In this document: positions 1 to 14,302 of the stretch, in pieces
Layout: the number at the start of each line of letters is the position of its first letter
How positions within the stretch are numbered: position 1 is the stretch's first letter
Assembly (NCBI GenBank): GCA_020152595.1
Contig: JAIGNY010002056.1
Coordinates: forward strand, 562,501 to 626,500
DNA: 64,000 nucleotides
Direction of reading: 5' to 3'
From: Chiridota heheva
Lineage: Eukaryota; Echinodermata; Holothuroidea; Apodida; Chiridotidae
The notes under the pieces: generated by a model
Databases searched by the model: none
Seen by the model: the letters and a program-made list of their open reading frames with translations, nothing else
What the model was told of the DNA's origin: nothing
Position numbers and translations under genes: made by a program

Positions 1-2749
<2,749 letters not shown>

Positions 2750-3450
2750 TTGACTAGCACCTTTCGTGTGTTATAATCATTACCGAATCCGCCCCTTGAC
2801 CACTACTCCATCTAGGTTTTCTTTTACAGCTTCCTTGTTTGGTGCATTCAGCGTTCAGAACAGCATTAAAGCAATAAGATTTCCTCCACATTAACTGGAT
2901 ACACGCAACGCACGTACGTAACACCAACATGAGGGGAGATTTTACTCGAACAACATGTAAATATGTGCTATGTCTTTTTATACATCGAAACTTGAACAAA
3001 ACATTTATTTTTATTGCCGTAAATAACAAAATATAATAAAAGACATATTTAAGGAAACATTAGTTTATGGGACTGGGTATTACGTATTAAACTATTATCT
3101 AATGGTATGATCCTAAAAGCACCATTTACGGATGGTACTATACATTAATACTGTAATGCCAGCGTTAAGCCCACGTTGAGCCTTAGATCTGTTAATCAAA
3201 ACAAGGAAATGGCAAAACCGTAGAACTTGTTTATCGAAAGCTGTGTGTGCAAAATAGGTGAAGTTTGGGGAGAAAGTTACACTATTGTATCGGCAAGATT
3301 TTCACATTTTCCCGGGCATCCAGGGTTGAGAGCAGGCATCCAGGGTTGAGAGCAGGCATCCAGGGTTGAGAGTTTGTCCTTGAAACGGAATAGAAATGAC
3401 TCTGGCAGTTTTGTCCCGTCCGTGTTAAAAAGGGCGCTTTCTTGATAAGG
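2750..3450 (+). repeat. Diverged dispersed repeat, copy 1 (partner at 19.4-20.2 kb)
   Basis: Several blocks recur in the same order at 19380-20170: a CCGCCCCTTGA-like block near 2787, a TATCGGCAAGATTTT-like block near 3290, and a block around 3374-3450 carrying the pattern GACTCTGGCAGTTTTGTCCC and GGGCGCTTTCTT. The copies are clearly diverged. No coding capacity or terminal repeats were recognised, so the element class is unknown. Confidence 0.55.
3315..3372. repeat. 20-bp tandem repeat, three copies
   Basis: Three perfect head-to-tail copies of a 20-bp unit beginning GGCATCCAGGG start at 3315, 3335 and 3355. The array sits inside the dispersed repeat but is absent from the copy near 20 kb, so it expanded after dispersal. 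Confidence 0.9.
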
Positions 3451-3859
3451 TTTTAAATCATTTACATAACAAATGTTTTATGTCGAATGTTTTACAAGCA
3501 ACTTAGCAAAGAAATTATACCTCATGTAGGATCCCCAAAATTTCCCGACAGATAGCAAAATTTTCCGACAAATTGGGGGATTGGGGTGTGACAACCCTCC
3601 CCCCCCCCCTCTTCCCCACCCATCCCCAACACCCTGGTCGCGTTGTCAATTTCCGGAGCCTGTTGTTCATCACCCCTAATTGCGGCTCAAATTGGTATGG
3701 ATTCAGGCCGAGAATTTCACCTTGTATCTCTTCATTTCCATCAGAATCGTTCGATTATCCGTCGTCAACAGGTCAAAACTTGATAATAAACATTTGAAGT
3801 CCAGATCTAATTCGTTTTCAGACGAAGAACTATAGAAACTTTGCGTTGATCTCCATTTC

Positions 3860-4330
3860 CAGTGTAGCTTAAAGGTCATGGGTCAAAGATCAAATAAGTG
3901 TTTTTTAAACTAAGAAAATACAAGACCTACACAAACCCTATGTTGTACCATGACACCTTGCTACATGTATTTGTGTCCCGTATAGACTCTGTGGTTAAAA
4001 GGTCAAAGGTGAAACGCCACAAAGATGTTGACTTTTTTTCATGATACTTATGGAATGGTACGTGTGACGTGAGCATGAATGGTGTCATGCAGTAAGGGTA
4101 CGATAAATGTGGAAAATTTCAGAAAGTTATTTAAGTGATTATAGTCACAGGTCAAATATTTGATTTTGGGGGGTAATTATATGTACTAATTTGTACATTT
4201 TTGCGGCATTTTATACTCAAAAAGTACAAGACCTATACCAATCCTATGTTGTACCATGATACCTTGGTACATGAATTGGTGTTCACGTATAATCTGGGGT
4301 CAAAAGATCAAAGCTTAAAGGTCTGTTTGT
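3860..4330 (+). repeat. Two diverged ~290-bp tandem units
   Basis: The stretch at about 3910-4010 (TACAAGACCTACACAAACCC, CTATGTTGTACCATGA) recurs at about 4226-4310 (TACAAGACCTATACCAATCC, CTATGTTGTACCATGA). Each is associated with GGTCAAAGRTCAAA-like motifs. This looks like an old tandem duplication of a non-coding repeat. Downstream to about 4560 I see nothing further. Confidence 0.6.
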
Positions 4331-4562
4331 ACTCCCATGGGCAGTGCAATCCATCAACATGCCTAAAGAAAGATAGCCAAGCCTGTCTCAACATTTGCTT
4401 GTACTCGAGCTCGCATGAGCTGGGCAATCAATCAAAAGTCACCGTGACCCCTGATTGCTATTAATCCCATGCTGTACGCTTAAGGTGATGAGATCAGCAA
4501 CTCCGTGGATTTCTTTCTTGTTTTTGGTTTCGACAAGATAACATCAAGATTCTATGCGGTCA

Positions 4563-4655
4563 TGATGGCGTGTGTGTGTGTGTGTGTTTGTATGTGTGGG
4601 TGCATGTATGGGTGTATGTTTGTGTGTATGTATGTGTGTATGTGTGTATGTGACG
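4563..4655. repeat. GT-rich degenerate microsatellite
   Basis: A (GT)n run grades into GTATGT variants. It abuts the left edge of the ~305-bp satellite that follows. Confidence 0.85.
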
Positions 4656-5890
4656 GCCAGCTCGTAAACACGTTATCTTAAGAACGGTTCAGTGGATTTA
4701 TGTCAAATGTGGTATACATACAGCCCATGGTCCGTAGATGTGCTCTACTGTTTTTTGGTGGTGATGTCATGCTTAATAATGAGTAGGCAGGGCTTAATGT
4801 AAAAATCTTGAAATGCTCTTATTTTAACAAACGCATATCTGTTTTGTTTCATGTTTGGTACAGTTATGATGTTATCTAATGTGTACATGTTCTTGGTATG
4901 AAAACGTTGAATTTTATTCATAAGCATAGTGAGCGGGGCTTAATATGATTTTGGTAATATGAGCTTGTAAACACGCTATCTAAAGAACAATAAATTGGAT
5001 TCAAGTCATATGTGGTACACAGATAGCTCATGGTCCGTAGATGTGTCCTATTGATATTGGTGGCAATGTCACGCATATTATTTAGTAGGCCGGGCTTAAT
5101 GTTAAAATAATTGAAATGCCTATAATTTAACAACCGTATATATGTTTTGTTTCATATTTGGTACAGTTATGATGTTTGCTTATGTGTACATGTCCATGGT
5201 ATGAAAACTTTGAATTTCATTATTATGCATAGTGGGCGGGGCATAAAATGATTTTGCTGAAAAGAGCTTGTAAACACGATATTAAAGAACGATAAATCGG
5301 ATTCACGTCATATATCATACACAAATAACCCATGGTCCGTAGATGTGCCCTGTTGTTTTTAGTGATGATGTCATGCATATTAATGAGTAGGAGGGGCTTA
5401 ATGTAAAAAATGAAAAGGCTCATATAATAACAACCACATATATGTTTTGTTTCATATTTGGTATTTGGTACAGTTATGATGTTTGCTAATGTCTAATTTG
5501 TATACCATGTTAATGGTATAAAAACGTTGAAATTCATTAGTATGCATAGTGGGCGGGACTTAATATGATTTTGCTAAAAAAGCTTGTAATCACGGAAATC
5601 TAAAGAATAATAAACTGGATTCAAGTCATGTGATACACAGATAGCCCATGGTCTGTGGGCGTGCCTTATTAGTTTTAGTGGTGATACCATGCATATTAAT
5701 GAGTAGGCGGGGCTTAAGCTAAAATTGTTTAATATGATACATGAGCAACCATATGTCTCTTTTGCATCATACTTGCTATGATAATGTTGTTAATTATTGT
5801 ACGCATACTAGTGTTGTCAATAGGTATGCATATTGTATTGATATGCATCATGCATGGTGGTCGTGGCTTATGAAAGTCACCTTACCCGCA
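4656..5890. repeat. ~305-bp satellite, four diverged units
   Basis: Four head-to-tail units begin near 4656, 4965, 5265 and 5580. Each carries, in order, GCTCGTAAACACG-like, CATGGTCCGTAGATGTGC-like, ATTAATGAGTAGGCGGGGCT-like, TTTTGTTTCATATTTGG-like and CATAGTGGGCGGGGCTTA-like blocks. Units are roughly 80-85% alike by eye. The last unit is the most diverged, and a relative of it lies inside the TIR element at about 55900-56160. Confidence 0.8.
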
Positions 5891-8800
5891 CATATACATA
5901 TACCTGATACCTCATAGATGGAACTGGCCCCCGGGAATTAACCAAGCAGCACAAAATTTAAGTGTTCGCTCGCTCCTGATAGTCATTGAAGTTTTTCTAA
6001 GAAAGTCAGCATATAGGCCTATTCATCCAATGATAAGTTTAGTGCATGGTATAACCATGGAGGTACCACTTTAGTACCTCCATGGTATAACCGCCAAAAA
6101 TATTTGTGCAATGTCATTCCAAAAGATGACCTTAAGGCTTTGCAGTAGCAAGACTTGTATTCAAAATCATTGAACGATTTATCGTTACGGTCAATGGCGC
6201 GCTATAAAGAACTTGCGTACGTAGTATGAGAAACGTCTCATTTTTGTATTTGCTGGCTATATGAAGTTGTTTAAAGGTACATGGAGGTGTAGCAGCAACT
6301 TTTGCTTAATTGCTTTAAAATTCATGAAAATGATGAAATATCAACAAATTAATCCAATTCGGTTAAAAATTGACTATTTGAGATCATTTTGAACTTTTAG
6401 ACCAAAATATGCAAAGCTTTGTTCCTCTTTCAAGTTCTTCTTGTGATGTATGCAGGGGTGTCGGAAGGAACTGGGATCAAGGGGAGCAGAAAATCAAATG
6501 ACGGCACTTTTTTGACACTAACTAAGGGGCACTTTTTGACACTAACTAAGGGGCACTTTTCATCAACTTCAAAAAAATAGAACTTTTGTGAGTTTTCGAA
6601 GAAGTGAGGCACGTGCCCCGTGCCCAAGGTTTCTACACATACATATCAGCATATGGAAATGTTTGTTTCATACGCTTGCGATAATCTCCTTAAACTGTGC
6701 AAAACGCTGTGAAAAATCGCACATGGTTTGCACTTCAAACGTTATTACTAAAGAGTCTTTGAATAAGTTGTTCCATTTTAAACGGTATAGGGAACTTGAA
6801 TTCATTATCTATCGTTTGAGACAATTTTAATTTCATTATAAAAAAAAAAGAATACCGTACTTTGTAAACTATAAAATATGTTTTTCTTATTTTTCAATAA
6901 GAGCGTAAGCAAATTCACAAGCTTATCGGCGCCTTGACCTTTGTAAATTATGAATGAAAGTATTTGGGAGTCCATTTCACACGGCCTGATAACTAACATA
7001 AATCATTTTTACCATATATAAAATCCAACGTGATTGGGTCAAAATAGGGCCCGTACTTTTCAACAAATAGAAAGCGATGAGAGAAAACATTGTCGCGTCC
7101 GCTTATGTATTCCTTTATTTCAATTCTGACGTGATCTTAGCACGCCCAAGCCACCTGGACTGTACTATTGTGTGCAGAGGGTTTCCTGTTGTTTGTTTAT
7201 TGTAAACATGCTGTGAAGATACGAATAAGCGTTTTCCAATGTCGGAAATGGCTGATTTTCTTCCATTTTTAACAGTTTTCTTGTATATTGTTCTTAAAAT
7301 GAGATATATTTCTTATTACATGGCTGTAATCATCAGAAAATGAAGCATTATTTGACTAAAATATAATTAACAACAATCAGAAACGAAGAAGTGCAAGAGC
7401 GAGGAATAACGACAACGTTAGGTTGCAGGATTATGCTACCAAAAATTAAGAACTTTGCAATTTATTGAACTTGTTGCATGAATTAATATCTGTTTTTTTA
7501 TATCCTTTAATATACTTTTAAGACTTCGTTCTTAAAACCAGCCCGCATAATAATGGTACAATCCAAGTGTATTCATAGTTTTCCGTAACACATCACAGCT
7601 AGTTCCGCGATTTGTTTTCCTTTATGCGCGTTTTAAGGTAAAACAGACATGATTTGAGCAAGGAGGCATCTGCCCTACCTCCCTCAACTTTCTTCCACAT
7701 GTACTTTGTTAGGGAAGTGTTTTGTATTTTAGCGTGATTTTGTGATCCCTACACTTTTAACTTTTCCCCACTTTCGGTAGACAAATCCCGGCTATGGGTT
7801 TGATATTTAGGAACCAGGACCATTGTAGGCAATTCACCCATAGGGCGAATAGGTAAGAGTCCTACTTTTGAAAATTACTGTTCAGAAAATTATTGAGGCC
7901 ATGTCCCCCTCCCACTACGGCCCTCAGCGTCGGGGTCCCTGGTTAATGACATACTTTAATTTCATCAAATAAATACTACATTTTGGTACAACTTCTATTT
8001 ACTATGTAGGATGGATTTGTGGAGTGCCTGGATTTCTAATTTTTCAAGCCTCACAAATGACCTAGGATAATTTTATAATTACATCAAAACAGCACCTCCT
8101 GCCCCCGTTCGCCCCCAACATACAAAAGGGCACTTCCTGTCCCCGTTCTCCACCAACTTTCATAAGGGCACCTCTTTCCCCCTTTCGCCCTCCTTTACTC
8201 TAGGGCAAGGGGAACAGTCGCCCCCGTCCGACGCATGACAGGGCGGAGATTTATATTTTCTTATGTAAACTCCATTGTTTTTAATTGCTAGTCACACAGT
8301 TGTGAAAAATGGAAAAGAATTTTAACCAAATGTTTTAAACTATTGACCATACCCTTAGCCAAAATCTTGCAGGAATAGACCTTGTCATCTTTTTCAGGAA
8401 GTGGAATTTAGGAAGGAAATATAAAGAATTACATCGAGCTTCTCAGCTACTTTCCTGGTCATACATCACAAATTTGACATAAATTATGCATCGCTGCAGA
8501 TCGCTAAAACTTTTATCAGTCATAATTTAAAAACTATACTGCTATACGTGCTATTAACAAGATTTAAAGGCTTTGCGTTCAAAATTTAATGTTCTTCCTC
8601 CAGGATTAACAATTTCTTGGCGTCCATAGATCTTTAACAACTATAACAAATAATAGCTCAAATTGAGACTTATATTATATTTCTATAAAATCATCATGGA
8701 GATTCGCAAACAACAGAACAAAAAACATCCCCACCTTCGGCGAGAGCTTAGTTCGAGGGTCAAGCAGGTCCATCTTATTCAGTTATTGTCGGATTTTGTT

Positions 8801-9100
8801 TTTTATGGCATAAAAAAAAAAAAAAAAAAACTCAAATCTTTTAAGCCGTAAAGCTTATTTTAACTCAGAAAATTTTACAGAAACTCCAGTTTTTCGCGTT
8901 AGCAGTATATTTAGCAGTGTATTACTCGACAGCTCAAGATGAAATAAAATTCATGATTAACATTGGTAAAACGGTTCATACAGTAGACATATTCTCTTAG
9001 CTTCTTGATTCTCTCCGATAAGATCAGCAATTTTTTTGATATTGAGATAAAGTCCTTCAGTAAACAAACTTTTTTCCCGTTACTTTTAACTCTTTAAAAC
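5891..9100. other. No gene seen; scattered short repeats
   Basis: Apart from the hairpin at 6054-6086, this stretch holds only minor features. There is a two-copy GGGGCACTTTT-type duplication at about 6515-6560, belonging to a C/G-rich dispersed family also seen near 25.1 and 60.5 kb. A-rich runs occur at 6840 and 8811, and C-rich low complexity at 8094-8230. A short piece at about 8750-8790 resembles the piggyBac-like MITE end (GGGTCAAGCAGGTCCATCTT). Confidence 0.5.
6054..6086. other. Perfect 13-bp inverted repeat (hairpin)
   Basis: The arms ACCATGGAGGTAC (6054-6066) and GTACCTCCATGGT (6074-6086) are exact reverse complements with a 7-nt loop. GGTATAAC flanks both arms in direct orientation. 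No function is assigned. Confidence 0.8.
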
Positions 9101-9840
9101 CCACTCTTAAAACCAACTGATCAATGGCTGACCATATTTCTGAAGTTTCTAAATCTTTATCATTTCATTTACATAGCATAGGACTTTTTAGAAAATATTT
9201 ATCAATGCCTGCCACTGAACAACTAGTTCCTGCTTTTGTCTCCTCCCGCCTTGAACTCTTTTTTTATATGGTCTCCCAGCCAATCAAATCAAACGTCTCT
9301 CCCGCTTACAAAATATTGCTGCTAGGATTGTTACCCTAAGTAAACCAAATGAACACTTTGCTTCCATTTTAAGGAATTTACACTGGCTACCAATTCAACA
9401 TAGAATTGTTTTTAAAATACTTGTTTTTGTGTATAAGTCTACTCATGCATTGTCTCCCACATATATTTCTAATCTTTTAATCCCATATAAGTCTCCCCGC
9501 CAGTTCATGCGTTTTAATTTCAAACTTCAATTAGCAGGCTGCCACGTACTTCTAGTACATGGGTTAAACGTTCATTTTCTTCTGCTGCCCCCTTTTTTAT
9601 GGAACAGACGTCCAGACAACATCAAACTTAGTCCTTCCTTCAATTCTTTTAAATCATTAATAAAGACATTCCTCGTGTGTTCTGATTCTGTTCACTTTTA
9701 AGCTTATATTTGTTCTTGTATTTATGTATTTTGCAGTATTCTTAACTATTATTTCTATTTTGTTCACATTGTTTTGCATTAATTGTTGTGTCGCTGCGCC
9801 ATGAGCATCACTTTTGATGGATACTAGCATAACACGTATT
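9100..9840 (+). mobile_element. 5'-truncated LINE, CR1/L2-like reverse transcriptase C-terminus
   Basis: Frames at 9124-9339 and 9429-9701 carry the C-terminal thumb and post-RT region typical of CR1/L2-group non-LTR elements. Visible pieces include HLHSIGLFRKYLS, LVPAFVSSRL, LHWLPIQHRIVFKIL and a C-terminal FNSFKSLIKTFLV. The two parts are in different frames, so the copy is dead. The catalytic palm motifs lie upstream and are absent, as expected for 5' truncation. The exact clade is an inference from these short motifs. Confidence 0.8.
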
Positions 9841-10546
9841 CATTGTTATTATTATTTCTTAGACGTTACCAGTGTGAGCGCTCAGACAGTCAGATCGAAT
9901 TCCTAAGTGAGGCTCGTAGAAAATACGCCTAATCGATAATAAACCAATCAGTGTAGAGCATGTGCGATGAGTAACTAATGAAAAATTTACATCGTGACTT
10001 AAAACACAGAGTCCATGGAGTTCACCTTAAACCAATCAGAAATCTACTTAACATGAGAAGAACCACCGTCGCTAATGTTTCTGGGAACTGGCTAAAAATA
10101 CATTTCCTATTGTTCGTTAACTGAGTTAGCCGTGACTCTGAAACAAGACTTTAGTTAATATTTACCGTGGGAATTAAATCTCTTCGCGACTGATACCGCC
10201 TTATTGGAGTATGAAACACCAAAATTTCAATGGTTAAAGGTCAATGGTTCTGCTATTAAAGACATTATCTGAAAGAGGTCTTTAATAGAAACAAATTGGT
10301 TAAGAAATCATTCAAAAGCATTTCTCCATTAAGACGTGATATTTTAGTTTCAAGTTCTGTGTCATTTGGGTAGAAAAGACTCGGAATTCAGCCTACTGTA
10401 GTTATGACGTCAGATTCTTCAAAACCTTCATGTAATCTATCATATTTGTAGTTTTAAAAGAAAAACAAATGTCAGTCAATATTGGCTGCACTCGATGAAA
10501 CAACTTGCCACGGCAGAGACATGTAGCCAAAAGCGGAGCTGCGTGA
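9841..10546. other. No gene seen; one MITE-like piece
   Basis: No coding or RNA gene was recognised. The stretch at about 10400-10460 (GACGTCAGATTCTTCAAAAC) resembles, in reverse complement, an internal part of the piggyBac-like MITE, so it may be a decayed fragment. Confidence 0.4.
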
Positions 10547-10664
10547 GCCGTGGTATACCCCCTCTCCCTCCCCCTCCATACCTTTGCCCATCCCTACCCC
10601 TCCCTCTCCCTCCCCCTCTCTCGTATACGTTAGAGACGACAACTGACCACTTGTCGTCTCTAAC
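10547..10664. other. Pyrimidine tract next to a 14-bp perfect hairpin
   Basis: A nearly pure C/T run (about 10556-10622) is followed by perfect inverted arms GTTAGAGACGACAA (10629-10642) and TTGTCGTCTCTAAC (10651-10664) around an 8-nt loop. The polypyrimidine part could form triplex DNA. The hairpin may be a decayed element end. Confidence 0.7.
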
Positions 10665-10939
10665 AAAGGAGGTAAATGAAATTCAAATCCTGTGTTTTGA
10701 TTGGTCAAAACACAATGGTATCTTGTGCACTTACATAGATAGACCAATCAACATCGTTTTGGAAAAAATTGTAGGCCGCCACATTTTATTCACGATAGAT
10801 GATCTTTAAAACCAAATTAATTAAAATTATTTTGGGAAGAGTTCGACTCTCCCTTTTCCAAATTCTGGCTACGTCCATGAAGAGACAACGGTATATTGAA
10901 TGTAAAGACGATGTGTGTAAAGACGATGTCGGCGTCCGC

Positions 10940-11130
10940 CAGTGCACCACAACTGGTTATCAAAGGCCGTGGACATTGACTCGGTTGTCGATGTTATGTC
11001 TGTCCGTACGTCGTACCTGTGTTCTCGTCCGGGTCGTATTAAGCGTTTCGTGATAGCATTTGTACTATCATAACCGAATACGCAGGCGACGACCCCGTCA
11101 TTGTAATTGTGTGTTCAACTCTCTCATGTC
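10940..11130 (+). mobile_element. SINE family A, copy 1 (5'-truncated)
   Basis: This copy matches the body of the SINEs at 32597-32884 and 54392-54713, from ACAACTGGTTATCAAAGGCC through GTCCGGGTCGTATTAAG to GTGTGTTCAACTCTCTC. The tRNA-like head with its A and B boxes is missing. Frames through it read as short artefactual proteins. Confidence 0.85.
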
Positions 11131-11906
11131 GGCGTCAACGATGTCGGCGTCAACGTCGACGTCAAAGAAGCAACAAAAAATCTTATCGAAATCGGATACA
11201 AATTGACCATTTTTACAGCTTCTTTGATTTTCAGAGATCAATTTGTTATTTTTGGTAATAGTTTGCGGTGTATGACTGCGGCATGCATGGGCGATCAAGA
11301 TATGTTCTAATGTGTATTCGGTCCTTTGTAAGTGCCTATCATCAGATAATTCTACGGTGAAGGTACAGCAAATGGCACTTTAACATACCAATCAAATAAT
11401 ACGAGGAATTCCCATTGTTTTTTGCCGTTTAGTGACTAAGAGTTGAAATCATATTTTAGCTGTCCGTTCAGCTATAAACTGTATGTACAGTATTAACAGT
11501 GCCGCCGGAAGGTATTTATTACTGGGGGACTGACAGGCTATATAAACATTTGCTGAAGTTTATATGGCGTTAGAGGAGCGGGACAGATCCTTTACTTTAC
11601 GAAGATAATGACACAATCATTGCATAAAAGTCCCCCTCAAACAGTTGAAACAGTGAAAATAATTTTCCCCCCAAATTATATGCAATAATTACTTTTCATT
11701 TTCTTTGTCAGGTCCTCATATAAAATATGCAGGTTGGCCCACCTGCATACCACTTTCACAATTTGTGAAACTTTGATGAATAAAAGACAATTCTAATTTT
11801 TCATGTTGAAATCTACTCATATTTTCAAAAAATAATTCCCCTGGAAATTAAGAAAATTCAACAAAATGGTGGGATTCATGAATGAATGTCTGGTGTAGAT
11901 CGGTAT
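11131..11906. other. No gene seen
   Basis: Short GTCGGCGTCAACG-type duplications occur at 11128-11165 just after the SINE. Nothing else was recognised. Confidence 0.5.
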
Positions 11907-13133
11907 AGGGGTCCAGGACGCGCTTTTTTTACTTTCTACAGGCCAGATTTGCCATTACAGATTTTTTCAGCTGATCATATACAAGAATGACGATGACGTA
12001 AATAAATATGAATATTCATGTACAACTTATGACATATTGTCTGCCAAAATAATTTAGGACTTAGTAATTCCATGACCGCGAGTGAATAACATTAATTTGC
12101 CGGAAAACAATGGAAAAAACCTGACACTACAGATACGGCACAATTTAAAATGTGCTCTGAAGCGAATCCTCCTTTGAATATCGAGGAAGTACTTAACAAT
12201 ATCTCGGTAAGTGGTGTTTAGAGTGAAGTTCTAACACTTGCTCCTTGTATGAAAATTAAGACATAATTTATAAAGTAGCAGTAAAACGACTTTCCCTTGC
12301 ATTAAATTTTTTGGACACGTCTTGTAGGTACGGAGTTTTGGTTAGTGTGCAAAAATCAAGGTGGGGCTAATTCGCAGGGCAGTGATAACATATACCCTAA
12401 TCTAAAACCTAGCACCAACTCTATCCTTATTCGCAGTGCTGGCTAGAGATAATGTGTGGATATTCGCAGGGCTGCCCTGCGAATAATCACTTCAAAAAAT
12501 CAAAGTTGTATAGCGATATTTCTCACGTTGTATACGTAGATCTTCATGACGTTGTATACGTAGATCTTCAAGCTGCTGTATATGCGTGAGATAATTCGCA
12601 CTAGTTGTAGGTATGCCTAGGCCTAGTACGAGTTCATGCCCAAATAGACTTTTGTTTAGGTTGTAGGTAATTTTAAACCTTTTTGAACATTTTTCTCTAA
12701 GTCCCGGTTTTCCTTTATGGACGGAGTGCGTAGTCGTTGTGAGTTTCAAAAAAAGGTGCTTAGAATTTTGACTACGACTCTGCCGCACTTTATGCCACAC
12801 TATGATTTTATTTGAAGTAAGTATCAATTTAGAATAAGAAGTTCCACAAAACCTACAAGTAACAAGTAAAATAAGTCAACGTAGGCATAATAGCATTAGC
12901 CTAGGCCTAATAATGACATAACATCTCACCCACTATCACCACTATGTACTCCATGCATGCATTACATACTATACAGGCTATAGTATACAGTTCTATGTTA
13001 TAGGACTAATGTTGTATATGAATATTCATATTTGATTACGTCATTGTCATTCTTGTATATGATTGGCTGAAAAAATCTGTAATGGCAATTTTGGCCTGCA
13101 GAAAAAAAAGCGCGTCCAGGACCCGGGCGACGC
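11907..13133. mobile_element. Non-autonomous element with ~125-bp terminal inverted repeats
   Basis: About 11907-12030 is the reverse complement of about 13005-13133. The shared order from the outer end is GGTCC, GGACGCGCTTTTTT, GCCATTACAGATTTTTTCAG, CATATACAAGAATGAC and ATGAATATTCAT. The ~970 bp interior encodes no transposase. It holds TTCGCAGGGC motifs, including a perfect 11-bp palindrome at 12462-12484, and a 2x duplication (ACGTTGTATACGTAGATCTT) near 12519-12570. Long TIRs plus a non-coding interior fit a MITE-like DNA transposon. The superfamily was not determined because target duplications are unclear. Confidence 0.7.
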
Positions 13134-13422
13134 TGTGAACATTTCTTAGTTTTGATGCCCCAAAGGAGCTCTTTGTCAAAAAGTGAGGCTGTCCAGTTTT
13201 TGGTCAATAAGCGGAATTTTGAAATAACACAGGTCTAATGGTTTGATGTTTATGTCGTTAAAAAATTACTGAAGTATTCATAAGAAATAATTATGATAAT
13301 TTGAAGGATCGTATAAAAAGGTTTTTAGTACCATCACGTGCACGAAAATTGTGTTTAGATATTCTTGAGACTCAAGAAAATACGTCCTCACTTCTCGGCC
13401 GTCACTTGGTCAGCTCCTTTAA

Positions 13423-14003
13423 AGGATTAGTTAAGGGGTCAAGCATATCCATCTTATATGACGCGAGAAGTCAAAAGAAACAAAATGGTGAAGAAAGCGT
13501 TTAAAAATCTTATTCCGTTATAGAGATATTCAAGTTTAAAGCTTTTATCTGTGAAAAAATGACTGGTGTAGTAAGTCTACTTTGGAAAGTTGGCGTCTTC
13601 ATGCTTACATTCGTAACAATTGTTAATCTATTTCGAAGAGAGTGTATTGATTTGTTTACTATTTCAATTACTTTTCCTCGAATTTTCTTCAGGTGGTATA
13701 TTATAAATATCCTTACTAGATTCAGTTTTACTACTTTTTTGACATATGCCATGATTTTTAGCCACAAAATTGCAGGACAAAATATGATAGAATACATAAA
13801 AACTTTGAAGAATCTGAGGGTATGACATCACATTAGTCTGATTTTAGACGTTTCTACAAAAATAATACCAAACTTTAAACTATGATAGATATCTTTTTAA
13901 CGTAGCAGCGAAATAAGATTTTTGAATGCTCTCTTCGCTATTTTGTTTCTTTCGAAGTTATCTTTTATATAAGATGGACATGCTTGACCCTTGAACTAAT
14001 CCT
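13423..14003. mobile_element. Complete piggyBac-like MITE flanked by TTAA (copy A)
   Basis: This 581-bp element begins AGGATTAGTT and ends AACTAATCCT. It is flanked on both sides by TTAA (13419-13422 and 14004-14007), the target duplication used by piggyBac transposons. Its two ends are inverted repeats of about 120 bp that share GGTCAAGCATRTCCATCTTA and AAAGAAACAAAATGG-like blocks. The interior encodes nothing recognisable. Assignment to piggyBac rests on TTAA and is an inference. Other copies or pieces are at 23099, 48546, 54375, 60822 and 61740, and the 49-53 kb satellite derives from its end. Confidence 0.8.
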
Positions 14004-14302
14004 TTAAAATCACAACACTCAGAAGTACAAAAAAATCAATTGAAAGAAGAAAATTTCACTTTCAAATTCGAACAATCTGACAACTAAAATAACCATTTGC
14101 GCACCAACAGGTAGAGAATAAATCATTTCTCCTGAAAGTTTAAGAACATTTGGGCAAAGTATTAATTGATATAATCGAGTCAAAAGCTGTAAAAACGGTC
14201 GAACAAAGGATACAAAAAATCCTCACTCATTTCTAAATACGTTTACAAGATATTTAGTTTGTTTGATGAGGGATTAACGGCACCACGAGAGCACGGATCA
14301 GA

